Of a stretch of DNA of 64,000 bases, positions 32,593 through 41,120 are shown piece after piece. The stretch lies in NCBI RefSeq assembly GCF_001274775.1, contig NZ_LGUE01000003.1, positions 77,794 through 141,793 of the forward strand, read 5' to 3'. Every line of letters begins with the position of its first letter. Position 1 is the stretch's first letter. The notes under the pieces are model-generated. The model saw nothing but the letters and a program-made list of their open reading frames with translations. It made no database searches and was not told the origin of the DNA. This DNA is from Rossellomorea marisflavi. Lineage in GTDB: Bacteria; Bacillota; Bacilli; Bacillales; Bacillaceae_B. Position numbers and translations under genes: made by a program.

Positions 32593-33433
32593 GGGGCTCC
32601 TACTTGTACCAAGCATCCTTTTCCTGATGGTATTCGGCCTGGGCATGATCACGGCCTTTATGGAGAGCCTGATGGATGATGGGACGCTGACGATGGGCTA
32701 CTACATGGAACTATTCACAAAGGAACGCTTCATGCGTTCCGTCTTTTACAGCTTCTGGATCACAGCCGTGTCCACGGTCCTGTCCCTCGTCATCGGCCTC
32801 CTCTTCGTCCGGGTCTTCCAGGAAAAACTGAGAGGTGGGACAGGCCGGCTCCTTGTGTGGATCCCCATGCTATTCCCGCATTTCGTATGGGCGTATCTTG
32901 TGTTCCTGCTTTTGAATCAAAGCGGATTCCTGTCCAATCTCTTGGGTGTCAGCGGTCTGATGGCGGAACGGACGGATTTTCCCGTCCTTGTGCAGGATCC
33001 GGGCGGAGTCGGAATCATGATCACATATATTTGGAAAGAGGTACCGTTCGTCATCTTGATGCTGCTGCCGGTCTATGCCTCTCTTTCTCAAGGGTACAAA
33101 GAAGCGGCGACCCTCCTCGGTGCCAATCGCGTTCACATATTCACCACAGCGGAGTGGCCATTCATCAAGCCGGCTATTATTGAAACAGGTGCCATCCTGT
33201 TTGCGTTCATCTTCACGGCGTTCGAGGTCCCGCAGCTCCTTGGGGTCACGTCACCCCAAATGATTGCTGTCCTTACATACGAATGGTTCTACAGCGGGGC
33301 GTGGACGGATCGCCCATTTGCATTCGCCGCCTTGCTCCTGGCAGGGGGCGCAGTCGGCCTGAGCATGTGGCTCCTGACCCACGCCATGAACAATGAGCGG
33401 CTCAGGCTGGCGAGTGGAGGGCGGGGCGGATGA
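32570..33433 (+). CDS. ABC transporter permease, first half of YnjC-like pair
   Basis: 287 residues, starting at a GTG that overlaps the binding-protein gene by 23 bases, with AAGGAG about 10 bases before. About six membrane helices; the coupling motif YKEAATLLGANRVHIFTTAEW lies around residue 180, with the EAA...G core. E. coli YnjC is one fused permease; here the two halves are separate genes. Forms the pore with the next gene product. Confidence 0.85.
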   Translation: MKWRKRTEGLLLVPSILFLMVFGLGMITAFMESLMDDGTLTMGYYMELFTKERFMRSVFYSFWITAVSTVLSLVIGLLFVRVFQEKLRGGTGRLLVWIPMLFPHFVWAYLVFLLLNQSGFLSNLLGVSGLMAERTDFPVLVQDPGGVGIMITYIWKEVPFVILMLLPVYASLSQGYKEAATLLGANRVHIFTTAEWPFIKPAIIETGAILFAFIFTAFEVPQLLGVTSPQMIAVLTYEWFYSGAWTDRPFAFAALLLAGGAVGLSMWLLTHAMNNERLRLASGGRGG

Positions 33434-34242
33434 AACGAATCGGTTTCTATGCGGTCGCCATCCCGTTGTTCCTGTTTCCAGTCTGCTTTTTCGTCTATAA
33501 AAGCCTATTCGGAATCTGGAGGTGGGGAGAGACTTTCCCTGTGGCTCTCAACACGAGGGCATGGAAAGTCATTGCAGGAGAAGGGGAGCTCCTGTCTGCC
33601 ATCGTGGTATCCATTGTCATCGCCGTCATGGTCCTCGTATTGAACCTGTTGATCGGGTTGACCGCAGGGAAAGCATTCGCACTCCATCGATTCAGGGGGA
33701 AGGTCTTCCTTGAAAGCATGCTGATGATGCCCCTGTTCCTTCCGACACTGGTCGTCGCCGCTGGTCTTCAGATGGTCTTCATCCGCATGGGGCTTGCCGA
33801 CACGTGGATTGGCGTCGCCCTTGTTCATCTGATCCCGACGGTCCCCTACAGCATCAAGCTCTTCAAATCCGCGTATGAAGGGATCGGGAGGGAATTGATC
33901 GAGCAGTCCCTGTTCCTGGGGGGAGGCGCCCTGCACAGGTTCCGCCATATAGAACTGCCTCAGCTCATCCCTGCCCTGAACAGCGTCCTCTTCCTTACCG
34001 TTGTGATCAGCCTGGGTCAATATGTGCTCACGGCCATCATCGGAGGGGGGAGTGTCGTCACGCTGGCCATGATCTACTACCCGTTCACCCGTTCGGCAGA
34101 TGAATCGGTCATGGCGGCTTTCTCCCTCGTGTTCATGATGATCCCATCGGCCACGTACCTTATCTCAGGGTTGGTTTTGAATATCTTCATCCCGTACAAG
34201 TCATCGAAGAAAAGGAGGGGGAACAACACCACATGGAACTGA
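33430..34242 (+). CDS. ABC transporter permease, second half of YnjC-like pair
   Basis: 270 residues, overlapping the previous stop by four bases (ATGA). Six hydrophobic segments; the coupling loop reads GRELIEQSLFLGGGALHRFR, a diverged EAA motif, followed by HIELPQLIPALNSVLF. A conserved membrane segment MLMMPLFLPTLVVAAGLQM lies in the middle. Translationally coupled partner of the preceding permease. Its end overlaps the ATPase gene by ten bases. Confidence 0.85.
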   Translation: MKRIGFYAVAIPLFLFPVCFFVYKSLFGIWRWGETFPVALNTRAWKVIAGEGELLSAIVVSIVIAVMVLVLNLLIGLTAGKAFALHRFRGKVFLESMLMMPLFLPTLVVAAGLQMVFIRMGLADTWIGVALVHLIPTVPYSIKLFKSAYEGIGRELIEQSLFLGGGALHRFRHIELPQLIPALNSVLFLTVVISLGQYVLTAIIGGGSVVTLAMIYYPFTRSADESVMAAFSLVFMMIPSATYLISGLVLNIFIPYKSSKKRRGNNTTWN

Positions 34243-35174
34243 AGGAATTGCACAAGAGCTATAAGAATCAATCGATCCTCTCAGGGGTCTCACTCCGTTT
34301 GGAAGAGGGAGAAATCGTTTCCCTCGTCGGATTATCGGGATCCGGGAAATCCACTCTTCTCCGCATCATTGCAGGGCTGGAGGTACCGGATGCCGGTTCA
34401 GTCCATCTGGGTGGGAGAGATGTGACGGCAATGAAACCGAAGGACCGGCCTGTCGGTATGGTCTTTCAGAAACCACTCCTTTTCCCTCATATGACGGTCC
34501 TTGAGAATGTGATGTATGGACTGAAGATGCAAGGATACAGGAAAAACGAGGCAACGAAAGAAGCGGATGGCTTCATCGGGATAGCAGGCCTGATGGGCGT
34601 ATCGGATCATTATCCCTCCGAACTGTCAGGAGGTCAGATGCAACGAGTATCGCTGATCCGCTCCCTGATCCTCCGCCCGAAGCTCCTTCTGATGGACGAG
34701 CCGTTTGCCAGCCTGGATCATACCCGGAGGATGGAGATCCGTGCGTGGGTCAAATCCGTCATCAAGGAAGTGGGCACCACAGCGTTATTTGTGACGCACG
34801 ACCGGGATGAAGCGAGCGAGATGGGTGATAGGATCGCCATCCTTGAAGCGGGACGCATCTCCCAGATCGGAAGCCCGGAGCATATTTATCATCATCCTGC
34901 GACTCCGTTCATCGCCGGTCTCATGAGCGACGGTCTCCTCCTCGGGAATGAGCGGTTCGTCCATCGGGAAAACTTATCAACAGAGAGCTTACACCCTCAT
35001 GATTTGCGATGGACAGGGGAGATCAGGGCGAAAAAGTACATGATGGGAAATCATATGTATTCCATACATATAGACGAGCTTGGACAATCGGTCGTCCTGA
35101 AGGTGGCCGAAGGTGATCAGGGTGAACCTGTCACGGTCACAGCTTCTGAAAAAAACATTCAAACGTTTGACTAA
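34233..35174 (+). CDS. ABC transporter ATP-binding protein (YnjD-like)
   Basis: 313 residues; AAAGGAGGGGG precedes ATG. Walker A GLSGSGKST, Q loop MVFQKPLLFPH, signature LSGGQMQRVSLIRSLIL, Walker B LLLMDEPFASLD and the switch His in VTHDRDEA are all present. The C-terminal 80 residues form a TOBE-like extension (DLRWTGEIRAKKYMMG ... GEPVTVTASEK), as in importers of inorganic anions, iron or spermidine. This suggests import rather than export. Energises the two permeases before it. Confidence 0.9.
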   Translation: MELKELHKSYKNQSILSGVSLRLEEGEIVSLVGLSGSGKSTLLRIIAGLEVPDAGSVHLGGRDVTAMKPKDRPVGMVFQKPLLFPHMTVLENVMYGLKMQGYRKNEATKEADGFIGIAGLMGVSDHYPSELSGGQMQRVSLIRSLILRPKLLLMDEPFASLDHTRRMEIRAWVKSVIKEVGTTALFVTHDRDEASEMGDRIAILEAGRISQIGSPEHIYHHPATPFIAGLMSDGLLLGNERFVHRENLSTESLHPHDLRWTGEIRAKKYMMGNHMYSIHIDELGQSVVLKVAEGDQGEPVTVTASEKNIQTFD

Positions 35175-35194
35175 GAGGGAAGGGAGGGAAAAGG

Positions 35195-35848
35195 ATGAAG
35201 AAGAAGGAATGGTTGAAGATTGCCCTTGTGCTCGCCGTCATCCTGTTTTTGATCTGGTTCAGCCGTCATGTTTTCAGTGTGAACCCCATCGCCATCAGGG
35301 ATTGGATTACTTCCTTCGGGATCTGGGCCCCCCTCGTGTTCATTGTAGCCTATACGATCCGTCCGCTCATCCTCTTCCCGGCGTCGATCCTGTCATTCGG
35401 GGCAGGGCTTGCGTTCGGCCCCCTGGAAGGTTTCGCCTACATTGTGGCCGGTGCGATCGGAGGGGCGACCGTAGCGTTCTTTGCCGCCACCCTGCTGGGG
35501 GATCGGATCTTGAAGAACCCTTCGGAAAGGATGAAGAGGATTCGCGGCCGTATGGAAGAGGACGGATTCATCTACATCCTTGTGATGCGCCTGGTTCCAT
35601 TCCTGAACTTTGATCTGGTCAGTTATTTGGCCGGTATGGCGAAGGTGAGGTATGGTCCGTTCATCCTGGCGACGGCCATCGGGATCCTTCCGGGCACATT
35701 CGGATATGTCTATCTGGGTTCGAGTCTTGTCCAGGACGACAAAAGTCATATTTACATAGCCATCTTCGTGTTCGTCCTCGTAGCGGCGATCCCTTTCGTT
35801 TTCAGGAAGAAGCTCAAGAACTGGCTCGGATTATCTAAAAGGCGGTAG
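35195..35848 (+). CDS. TVP38/TMEM64 family membrane protein
   Basis: 217 residues with about six hydrophobic segments. VAYTIRPLILFPASILSFGAG and GAGLAFGPLEGFAYIVAGAIG form the re-entrant SNARE-associated (VTT/DedA-like) region, and LVMRLVPFLNFDLVSYLAGM is the second conserved motif. The family overlaps with lipid-scrambling VTT proteins; bacterial TVP38 proteins are repeatedly found beside mercuric-reductase-like flavoproteins, as here. Starts 20 bases after the ATPase gene. Confidence 0.88.
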   Translation: MKKKEWLKIALVLAVILFLIWFSRHVFSVNPIAIRDWITSFGIWAPLVFIVAYTIRPLILFPASILSFGAGLAFGPLEGFAYIVAGAIGGATVAFFAATLLGDRILKNPSERMKRIRGRMEEDGFIYILVMRLVPFLNFDLVSYLAGMAKVRYGPFILATAIGILPGTFGYVYLGSSLVQDDKSHIYIAIFVFVLVAAIPFVFRKKLKNWLGLSKRR

Positions 35849-35859
35849 GAGGAAGGAAC

Positions 35860-36441
35860 ATGCTGGATACACATGCGCGAAAATGGGTGCAGCCGGGCAT
35901 CGAGACAACCGCCCGGTCATTTTTGAAGGCCGGGTTCACTCCGAATGGGGTGACCGTAGCGGCTTTCATCATCGGAGGAGGAACGGGGATCGTTTATTAT
36001 GCCGGATTCCCCATCCTGGCGGTCCTGCTTCTGTGGCTGTCGGGATTTTTGGATGCGGTCGACGGCTCCATGGCGAGACTCACGAAGACTTCCCCGTTCG
36101 GGACGGTCATGGATGTCACGTTTGATCGGATCGTGGAGATTTCCGTGATCCTGGGGGTTGCGGCTGTACACCCCAAGGCCATGTGGCCCCTCCTCCTCCT
36201 GAGTGTATCAATCATCATCTCCATGACGATCTTCCTCACGGTCGGTGCCGTCTCGGAGAAAGAAAGCGGAAAATCGTTTTATTATCAGGCGGGTCTGGCT
36301 GAGAGGACAGAAGGGTTCATCCTGTTCAGCTTGATGATGCTGTTCCCGTCGATTGTCGTTTGGACGACCCTTCTATTTGTTGCAGTGGAATTGTTCACGG
36401 GCTTTCAGCGGTTTGCAGAAGCAAAGCGACTACTTTCATAA
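35860..36441 (+). CDS. CDP-alcohol phosphatidyltransferase family protein (YnjF-like)
   Basis: 193 residues with five or six membrane helices; AGGAGGAAGG precedes ATG. The active-site signature starts DAVDGSMAR (near residue 65) and continues with G-x3-D-x3-D (GTVMDVTFD), giving all four metal-binding aspartates. Such enzymes transfer a phosphatidyl group from CDP-diacylglycerol to an alcohol; the acceptor is unknown. E. coli YnjF lies in the same gene neighbourhood as the YnjBCD transporter, so the linkage is conserved over a long distance. Confidence 0.9.
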   Translation: MLDTHARKWVQPGIETTARSFLKAGFTPNGVTVAAFIIGGGTGIVYYAGFPILAVLLLWLSGFLDAVDGSMARLTKTSPFGTVMDVTFDRIVEISVILGVAAVHPKAMWPLLLLSVSIIISMTIFLTVGAVSEKESGKSFYYQAGLAERTEGFILFSLMMLFPSIVVWTTLLFVAVELFTGFQRFAEAKRLLS

Positions 36442-36454
36442 TGGAGTGATAGAG

Positions 36455-37879
36455 ATGGAGAAGTATGATGTGATTGTGATCGGTGGAGGATCAGCGGGAT
36501 TGACGGTCGCGTCGGGTGCGGCGTCCCTTGGTGCACGCGTCGCCCTCATCGAACAGAGTGGGCGCCTCGGAGGTGACTGCCTCCACTTCGGATGCGTCCC
36601 GTCCAAGGCGTTCATCCAAGCGGCTAAAGAAGTTTCCACCGCACGCAGGGCGGCTTCGCTCGGCTTGGATGTGAGCGGGACGGTCGATCTGTCTGCCGTC
36701 AAGACCCGGGTCGAAGAAGCAGTGGGGAGCATCCAACAACAGGATGACCCTAAGCGGTTCACGGAGATGGGAGTGGATATCTATTTCGGGCGTGCAGAGT
36801 TCGTCACCCCGAATGCCCTCTTGATAGAAGGGGAAGATTACGTCTATGGTAAAAGCATCGTCATCGCTACAGGGTCCAGCCCTCTTATCCCGGAGATCCC
36901 CGGCTTGGAAGATGTGACCTATCACACGAATGAATCGGTGTTCGATCTTGAGAAGCTTCCGGAAAAAGCCATCTTCATAGGGGGTGGACCGATCAGCCTT
37001 GAGCTGGCCCAGGCTTTCAGCCATCTTGGTTCTGAGGTGACGGTGGTCGAGAAGGCGTCGTCCATCCTTTCCAAAGAAGACCGGAGCATTCAGGAGGCCG
37101 CGGTTCAAGTCCTCGGAGAAGATCTGAGAATCGTGACGGATGCCGACATCCAGAAGGTCACCAAGGACGGGGACGGACTCTCCCTCCATTGCACGGTGGA
37201 GGGTAAAGATCTCCACATCAACGGTGACATGCTCTTTGTCGGAACGGGAAGGAAGCCCAACTCAGGAGCACTCAATGTGGGCAAAGCAGGTGTGGAGACG
37301 GATCAAAAGGGCTTCATTCCTGCCGGTGACGACCTGAGGACGAATGTGTCCCATATCTTCTCCATCGGTGATGCGAACGGCCGCTACTTCTTCACTCACG
37401 CAGCAGGGATGGAAGGGAAGCAGGTGGTGCAGAATGCCGTCTTCGGCCTGAAGGGGAAGGTAAGCTACGATCAGCTTCCATGGGTGACCTATACTTCACC
37501 CGAAATCTTCCATGCAGGAATGACGGAGGAAGAAGCAACGGAATCAGGGATCAATTATAAGGTGTACGAAACGACCCTGGATGACGTCGATCGCTTCGTG
37601 GCAGATCACCAGACCCAAGGCCTAGTGAAGATTCTCACGGATTGGAAGGGGAAGATCCTCGGGGCACATGCCGTCGGGGAAGGAGCGGGGGACTGGATGC
37701 AGCCTGTCCTATACGCCATGGCGAAGAACAATGGCATCGGCTCCCTTTCGAATATGACCTATCCATATCCGAATCATGCAGCGGCCGTCCAGCAGACAGC
37801 AGATCTATTCTGGAGAGAGAAGCTCTTTGACGGACCGGTTCCTGCCGTGACGAAAAAACTGATTGAGTATAAACGATAA
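36455..37879 (+). CDS. Mercuric-reductase-like pyridine nucleotide-disulfide oxidoreductase
   Basis: 474 residues; ATG at 36455 with GGAG about 8 bases upstream. FAD site DVIVIGGGSAGLTVASGA; redox-active pair in GGDCLHFGCVPSK (about residues 42 and 47); NAD(P) site FIGGGPISLELAQAF; second FAD motif FSIGDANG; C-terminal dimerisation domain with YPYPNHAAAV. It lacks the N-terminal heavy-metal domain and the C-terminal Cys pair of true MerA, so mercury reduction is unlikely. Similar stand-alone enzymes accompany TVP38 genes in many bacteria; their substrate is unknown. Last gene of the run. Confidence 0.9.
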   Translation: MEKYDVIVIGGGSAGLTVASGAASLGARVALIEQSGRLGGDCLHFGCVPSKAFIQAAKEVSTARRAASLGLDVSGTVDLSAVKTRVEEAVGSIQQQDDPKRFTEMGVDIYFGRAEFVTPNALLIEGEDYVYGKSIVIATGSSPLIPEIPGLEDVTYHTNESVFDLEKLPEKAIFIGGGPISLELAQAFSHLGSEVTVVEKASSILSKEDRSIQEAAVQVLGEDLRIVTDADIQKVTKDGDGLSLHCTVEGKDLHINGDMLFVGTGRKPNSGALNVGKAGVETDQKGFIPAGDDLRTNVSHIFSIGDANGRYFFTHAAGMEGKQVVQNAVFGLKGKVSYDQLPWVTYTSPEIFHAGMTEEEATESGINYKVYETTLDDVDRFVADHQTQGLVKILTDWKGKILGAHAVGEGAGDWMQPVLYAMAKNNGIGSLSNMTYPYPNHAAAVQQTADLFWREKLFDGPVPAVTKKLIEYKR

Positions 37880-37885
37880 ACCGTT

Positions 37886-37943
37886 AAAAAAACAGGCCAT
37901 CCAGGCATGGAAGGAAGCCCCTTCCCCTGGAAAGCCTGTTTTT
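37886..37943. terminator. Bidirectional terminator at the end of the YnjB-type operon
   Basis: AAAAAACAGGC and GCCTGTTTTTA arms, inner CCAGG/CCTGG pairing. It overlaps the stop of the convergent flavoprotein gene. Confidence 0.85.
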
Positions 37944-39036
37944 ATTTTTCATGTGAGCTGTACTTTTTCATGAACGACCGGTCCAATCTCTCCTTGAGCT
38001 TCCTCGTCCATTTCCCTTGGACCGCGAAAGATCCATACAGGAGGAATCCGTTGCCGTTGCCCGTTGACAGGATCGACAGGTATCGGCTTCGAGGTTGGAA
38101 GGCGCGAAGCTTCCGGCCGGTAAGGAACCGGTTCAGGTTCTCCCATAGGACGGGGCCCTGCCTGACAGCCGTGACCCCGTTTTTGGGGAGGTCGGGGAAA
38201 TCTGCCAGGGTGCCGCAGTCGCCGGCAGCGAAAAGGCTGGGGAATGAGATGGACTGAAGATGGGCGTTCGTGAGCATGAATCCCTTCTCATCCGTCGGGA
38301 TCAGACTGCTGCCGAACAGTCCCTGTGCTGCTGCACCACCGAGGAACATCACCTCGTCAAAGGGGATGTGACGGGCCTGGTCTGTCACGACCGTCCCATC
38401 CGTCACCTGTTCGGCTTTTCCTTTCACGGTGGAGATCCCCCGGCGATCGAGAAGCGATGCCATATTCCTTGATGCAAGGACCCCGGCCTCATGGAGCAGC
38501 GGAGAGGAATGAATGACGGTGATGGAATCATCGGGTTTCCCGTTTTTTTCTTTCCAGGCGCGAAGGGAGAGGGCGAGTTCGCATGCCGCCGCTCCACCTC
38601 CGATGAAGACCGTATCCCTGCTGCGGTAAAGTCTTTCTACCTGGTAAGGGAAGCGATGATTCGGTTTGATTCTCAGATTGGCCCCCGCCAGTCCGGGGAT
38701 GCCGGGATCCTCATTCCGGGAGCCGATATCAAAGGAGGCTGCGTCATAGGAATACAGATCCCCCGCGTCCGTCAGCAGCTGCTGTTGGATGGGATCGATG
38801 GAGAGAACGGAGGCTTCGACGAACTCGCAGTGTGCTTTCCGGCACAGGGCGTCAAGGTCGACCCGGATTTCTTCCTCGCTGTACACCCCTTCGACGAAGC
38901 CTGAAAACATGCCGCTGTAATATTGGTGGCGCGAAGGAGAGATGAGGATCCATCTGTCGGCCGTTTGTTCCTTAGATCGTTCCAGGAGGCAATGGAGGTG
39001 GCTGTGACCGCCTCCCGCGAGGATGACGGTGTTCAT
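37942..39036 (-). CDS. FAD-dependent oxidoreductase of the 'N-terminal to SelD' type
   Basis: 364 residues. ATG at 39036 (GGGAGGAG upstream). FAD-binding VILAGGGHSHLHCL, where the GGGHSH is characteristic of the NDH-2-like domain found fused to the N terminus of selenide,water dikinase in many organisms. Next come SPSRHQYYSGMFSGFVEG, the central DTVFIGGGAAACELALSLR nucleotide site and SLFAAGDCGT. Here it is free-standing, with no SelD domain attached. It is translationally coupled to the upstream acetyltransferase gene (ATGA overlap) and convergent with the YnjB-type operon, whose flavoprotein it may complement. Confidence 0.85.
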   Translation of the reverse strand: MNTVILAGGGHSHLHCLLERSKEQTADRWILISPSRHQYYSGMFSGFVEGVYSEEEIRVDLDALCRKAHCEFVEASVLSIDPIQQQLLTDAGDLYSYDAASFDIGSRNEDPGIPGLAGANLRIKPNHRFPYQVERLYRSRDTVFIGGGAAACELALSLRAWKEKNGKPDDSITVIHSSPLLHEAGVLASRNMASLLDRRGISTVKGKAEQVTDGTVVTDQARHIPFDEVMFLGGAAAQGLFGSSLIPTDEKGFMLTNAHLQSISFPSLFAAGDCGTLADFPDLPKNGVTAVRQGPVLWENLNRFLTGRKLRAFQPRSRYLSILSTGNGNGFLLYGSFAVQGKWTRKLKERLDRSFMKKYSSHEK

Positions 39037-39563
39037 GACCGCTCCTCCCATTCTTCCCTGGTGATCCCCATCCGGATCGAGTCGTAGTACACGCCTTCGT
39101 GATAGCGGCATTTTCTCATCCTGCCTTCTAGGATCCTGCCGATTTTCTCGGCGGTACGCATCATGCGTTCGTTACCCGACCAGGTGGTGATGCCGACCCT
39201 GCCAATTTCCTTGGTGGCAAAAAGATGCTCTACCCACTGGGCGAGTGCGTCCGTGCCATACCCGCCGTTCCAGTAGCGTGGATCATAGATTCCGATTCCG
39301 GCCTCCAGCCATCTTGTCGGTTCATATTCCCAGTAAAAGCTCACCGTCCCGATGATGAGCCCGTCCGCTTCAATGATCCGCTGATGTTCGAGGAATCGAT
39401 CAGGATCTGAAACATATGAAGCTTCGTACTCGTCTAATGACATGTTGACGTGTGGGAAATAGGGAGCGTCCCATTTTTTCCACTCGGGGGAGGGGTCACT
39501 GTATAACAGCTTCCACAGTGCGGGTAAATCTTCTTTTTCAATCGGGCGAAGTGTCGTTTTCAC
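39033..39563 (-). CDS. GNAT family N-acetyltransferase
   Basis: 176 residues starting at GTG 39563 behind AGGAGGAAAC; the frame runs further upstream through the symporter's terminator, which is not credible. RPIEKEDLPALWKLLYSD at the N terminus, IIGTVSFYWEY, AGIGIYDPRYWNGGYGTDAL with the acetyl-CoA pyrophosphate loop (x-G-Y-G-T), and NERMMRTAEKIGRILEGRMR are standard RimJ/RimL-type GNAT blocks. Substrate unknown. Overlaps the next gene by four bases, so the two are made together. Confidence 0.88.
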   Translation of the reverse strand: MKTTLRPIEKEDLPALWKLLYSDPSPEWKKWDAPYFPHVNMSLDEYEASYVSDPDRFLEHQRIIEADGLIIGTVSFYWEYEPTRWLEAGIGIYDPRYWNGGYGTDALAQWVEHLFATKEIGRVGITTWSGNERMMRTAEKIGRILEGRMRKCRYHEGVYYDSIRMGITREEWEERS

Positions 39564-39633
39564 ATCGTTTCCTCCTGTCTCATTCTTGCTGACTCTCATT
39601 ATACCGAAAATCCTGAAAATGGGGACAGGGATG

Positions 39634-39666
39634 AAAAACAGGATGGCCCTGTGTGGCCATCCTGTA
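39634..39666 (-). terminator. Terminator of the symporter gene
   Basis: Minus strand: ACAGGATGGCC and GGCCATCCTGT form an 11-bp stem, followed by TTTTT. Confidence 0.9.
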
Positions 39667-39675
39667 ACCAGCAAC

Positions 39676-40845
39676 CTATGAAACAGATTGTTTTTTACCT
39701 GTAAGACGATCGGCGATGGACGCAATCGCCCCGTCGCCTGTAACGTTACATGCTGTACCGAAGCTGTCCTGTGCCAGGTACAGGGCGATCATCAGGGATG
39801 TCATGGTCGGACTGAAGCCGAGCATGGTCTCAAGCAGTCCAAGGGATGCCATGACAGCACCGCCAGGCACTCCGGGTGCAGCGATCATTGTGATCCCGAG
39901 CATGAGGATGAACGGGAAGATCTGTGTGAACTCCAGTGCTTGTCCCTGGATGAACATCACGGCCATGGAACAACTCACAAGGGTGATGGTGCTCCCTGAG
40001 AGGTGAATCGTGGCAAGGAGAGGGATCGAGAAGTCCGCGATGCCTCCGCGCGTGCCGTTCAGCTTCGTCCGCTCAAGCGTCACGGGGATGGTGGAGGCTG
40101 AAGACTGGGTGCCGAGGGCCGTGAAATAGGCGGGCATCATCGTCTTGATCATGGAAAACGGATTCTGCTTCCGGATCGTTCCGGCTGCCGTGTATTGTAC
40201 AATAAGGAAGAATAAATGCAGGATGATGATCATGACGAAGACTTTCGCAAAAACAGAAATAATCGATGTCACCTGACCGCCCTGAGTCATATTGGCAAAG
40301 ATCCCGAGGATATGGATCGGGAGGAGCGGGATGATGATCTTTTCGATAAGCTTCTCGATGATGTTCTTGAACTCTTCCAAGCCTTTTTGAAGCACATCCC
40401 CTTTGATGGCTGCCATTCCGACACCCAGTGTGAATGCGATAAGGAGAGCGGTCATCACGCCCATGACAGGCGGCATTTCCACTGTGAAGAATCCTTTGAG
40501 CAGGGCTTCTTCAGGGTTTTCAAACGATTTGGAGCTTTGATTGACAAGCAGGGATGGGTACAGGGATTTCGCCGCAATGAACGCCACCAGGCCAGCCAGG
40601 ATGGTAGAACCGTATGCGAGGGCCGCTGTCAGGCCGAGGAGCCTGCCCGCACCTTTTCCCATGGAACCGATTCCGGGTGCGATGAATCCGATGATAATAA
40701 GCGGGATGGCGAATCCAAGAAAGTTCCCGAACAGTTCATTGAACGTAACGAAGATCTTGATGAACCAATGAGGGGCAAACATGCCGACAATAATTCCCAA
40801 AGCGATCCCCAGGATGATGCGTGGTAACAATCCAAGTCTTTTCAC
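39676..40845 (-). CDS. Dicarboxylate/amino acid:cation symporter (DAACS family)
   Basis: 389 residues starting at GTG 40845 behind AAGGAGG. Around eight membrane helices and two hairpin loops: LGTQSSASTIPVTLER is the serine-rich HP1 loop, and GTACNVTGDGAIASIADRL the C-terminal substrate/cation region; MIAAPGVPGGAVMASLG is HP2. It imports C4-dicarboxylates or amino acids such as glutamate, aspartate or serine with Na+ or H+; the exact substrate is unclear. A -10 TATAAT (complement of 40888-40893) with a weak -35 lies upstream. Confidence 0.9.
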   Translation of the reverse strand: MKRLGLLPRIILGIALGIIVGMFAPHWFIKIFVTFNELFGNFLGFAIPLIIIGFIAPGIGSMGKGAGRLLGLTAALAYGSTILAGLVAFIAAKSLYPSLLVNQSSKSFENPEEALLKGFFTVEMPPVMGVMTALLIAFTLGVGMAAIKGDVLQKGLEEFKNIIEKLIEKIIIPLLPIHILGIFANMTQGGQVTSIISVFAKVFVMIIILHLFFLIVQYTAAGTIRKQNPFSMIKTMMPAYFTALGTQSSASTIPVTLERTKLNGTRGGIADFSIPLLATIHLSGSTITLVSCSMAVMFIQGQALEFTQIFPFILMLGITMIAAPGVPGGAVMASLGLLETMLGFSPTMTSLMIALYLAQDSFGTACNVTGDGAIASIADRLTGKKQSVS

Positions 40846-41120
40846 CTTTCTGTCCTCCTTGAGTGTACAAATGTTTATGTTAGATGGATTATACAATGAC
40901 AAGGAAGATAGTTTAATAGGTTTTTTAATAGGCGGAATGTTAAATGTATTCAGATAACATTACGAATGTTTAGTCGCAGGACTAGTTTGACATGGCATAC
41001 ATATATCAAAGGGTCGCATCGGGGAGATAAATTGCATTTTCCATATGAATCATTCTTTCTCTTTCCTTTGAACATGATAAAATAGAAATATCTATTGTTA
41101 TATTGGAGGTCACTCAAAAA

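Noticed and set aside
36455..37879. True mercuric reductase (mercury resistance)
   Set aside because: No merR, merP or merT nearby, no N-terminal HMA domain, and the C-terminal cysteine pair of MerA is absent.
40981..41015. Promoter from the perfect TTGACA at 40987
   Set aside because: No acceptable -10 box lies 16-18 bases downstream, so it was not called as the ddl promoter.
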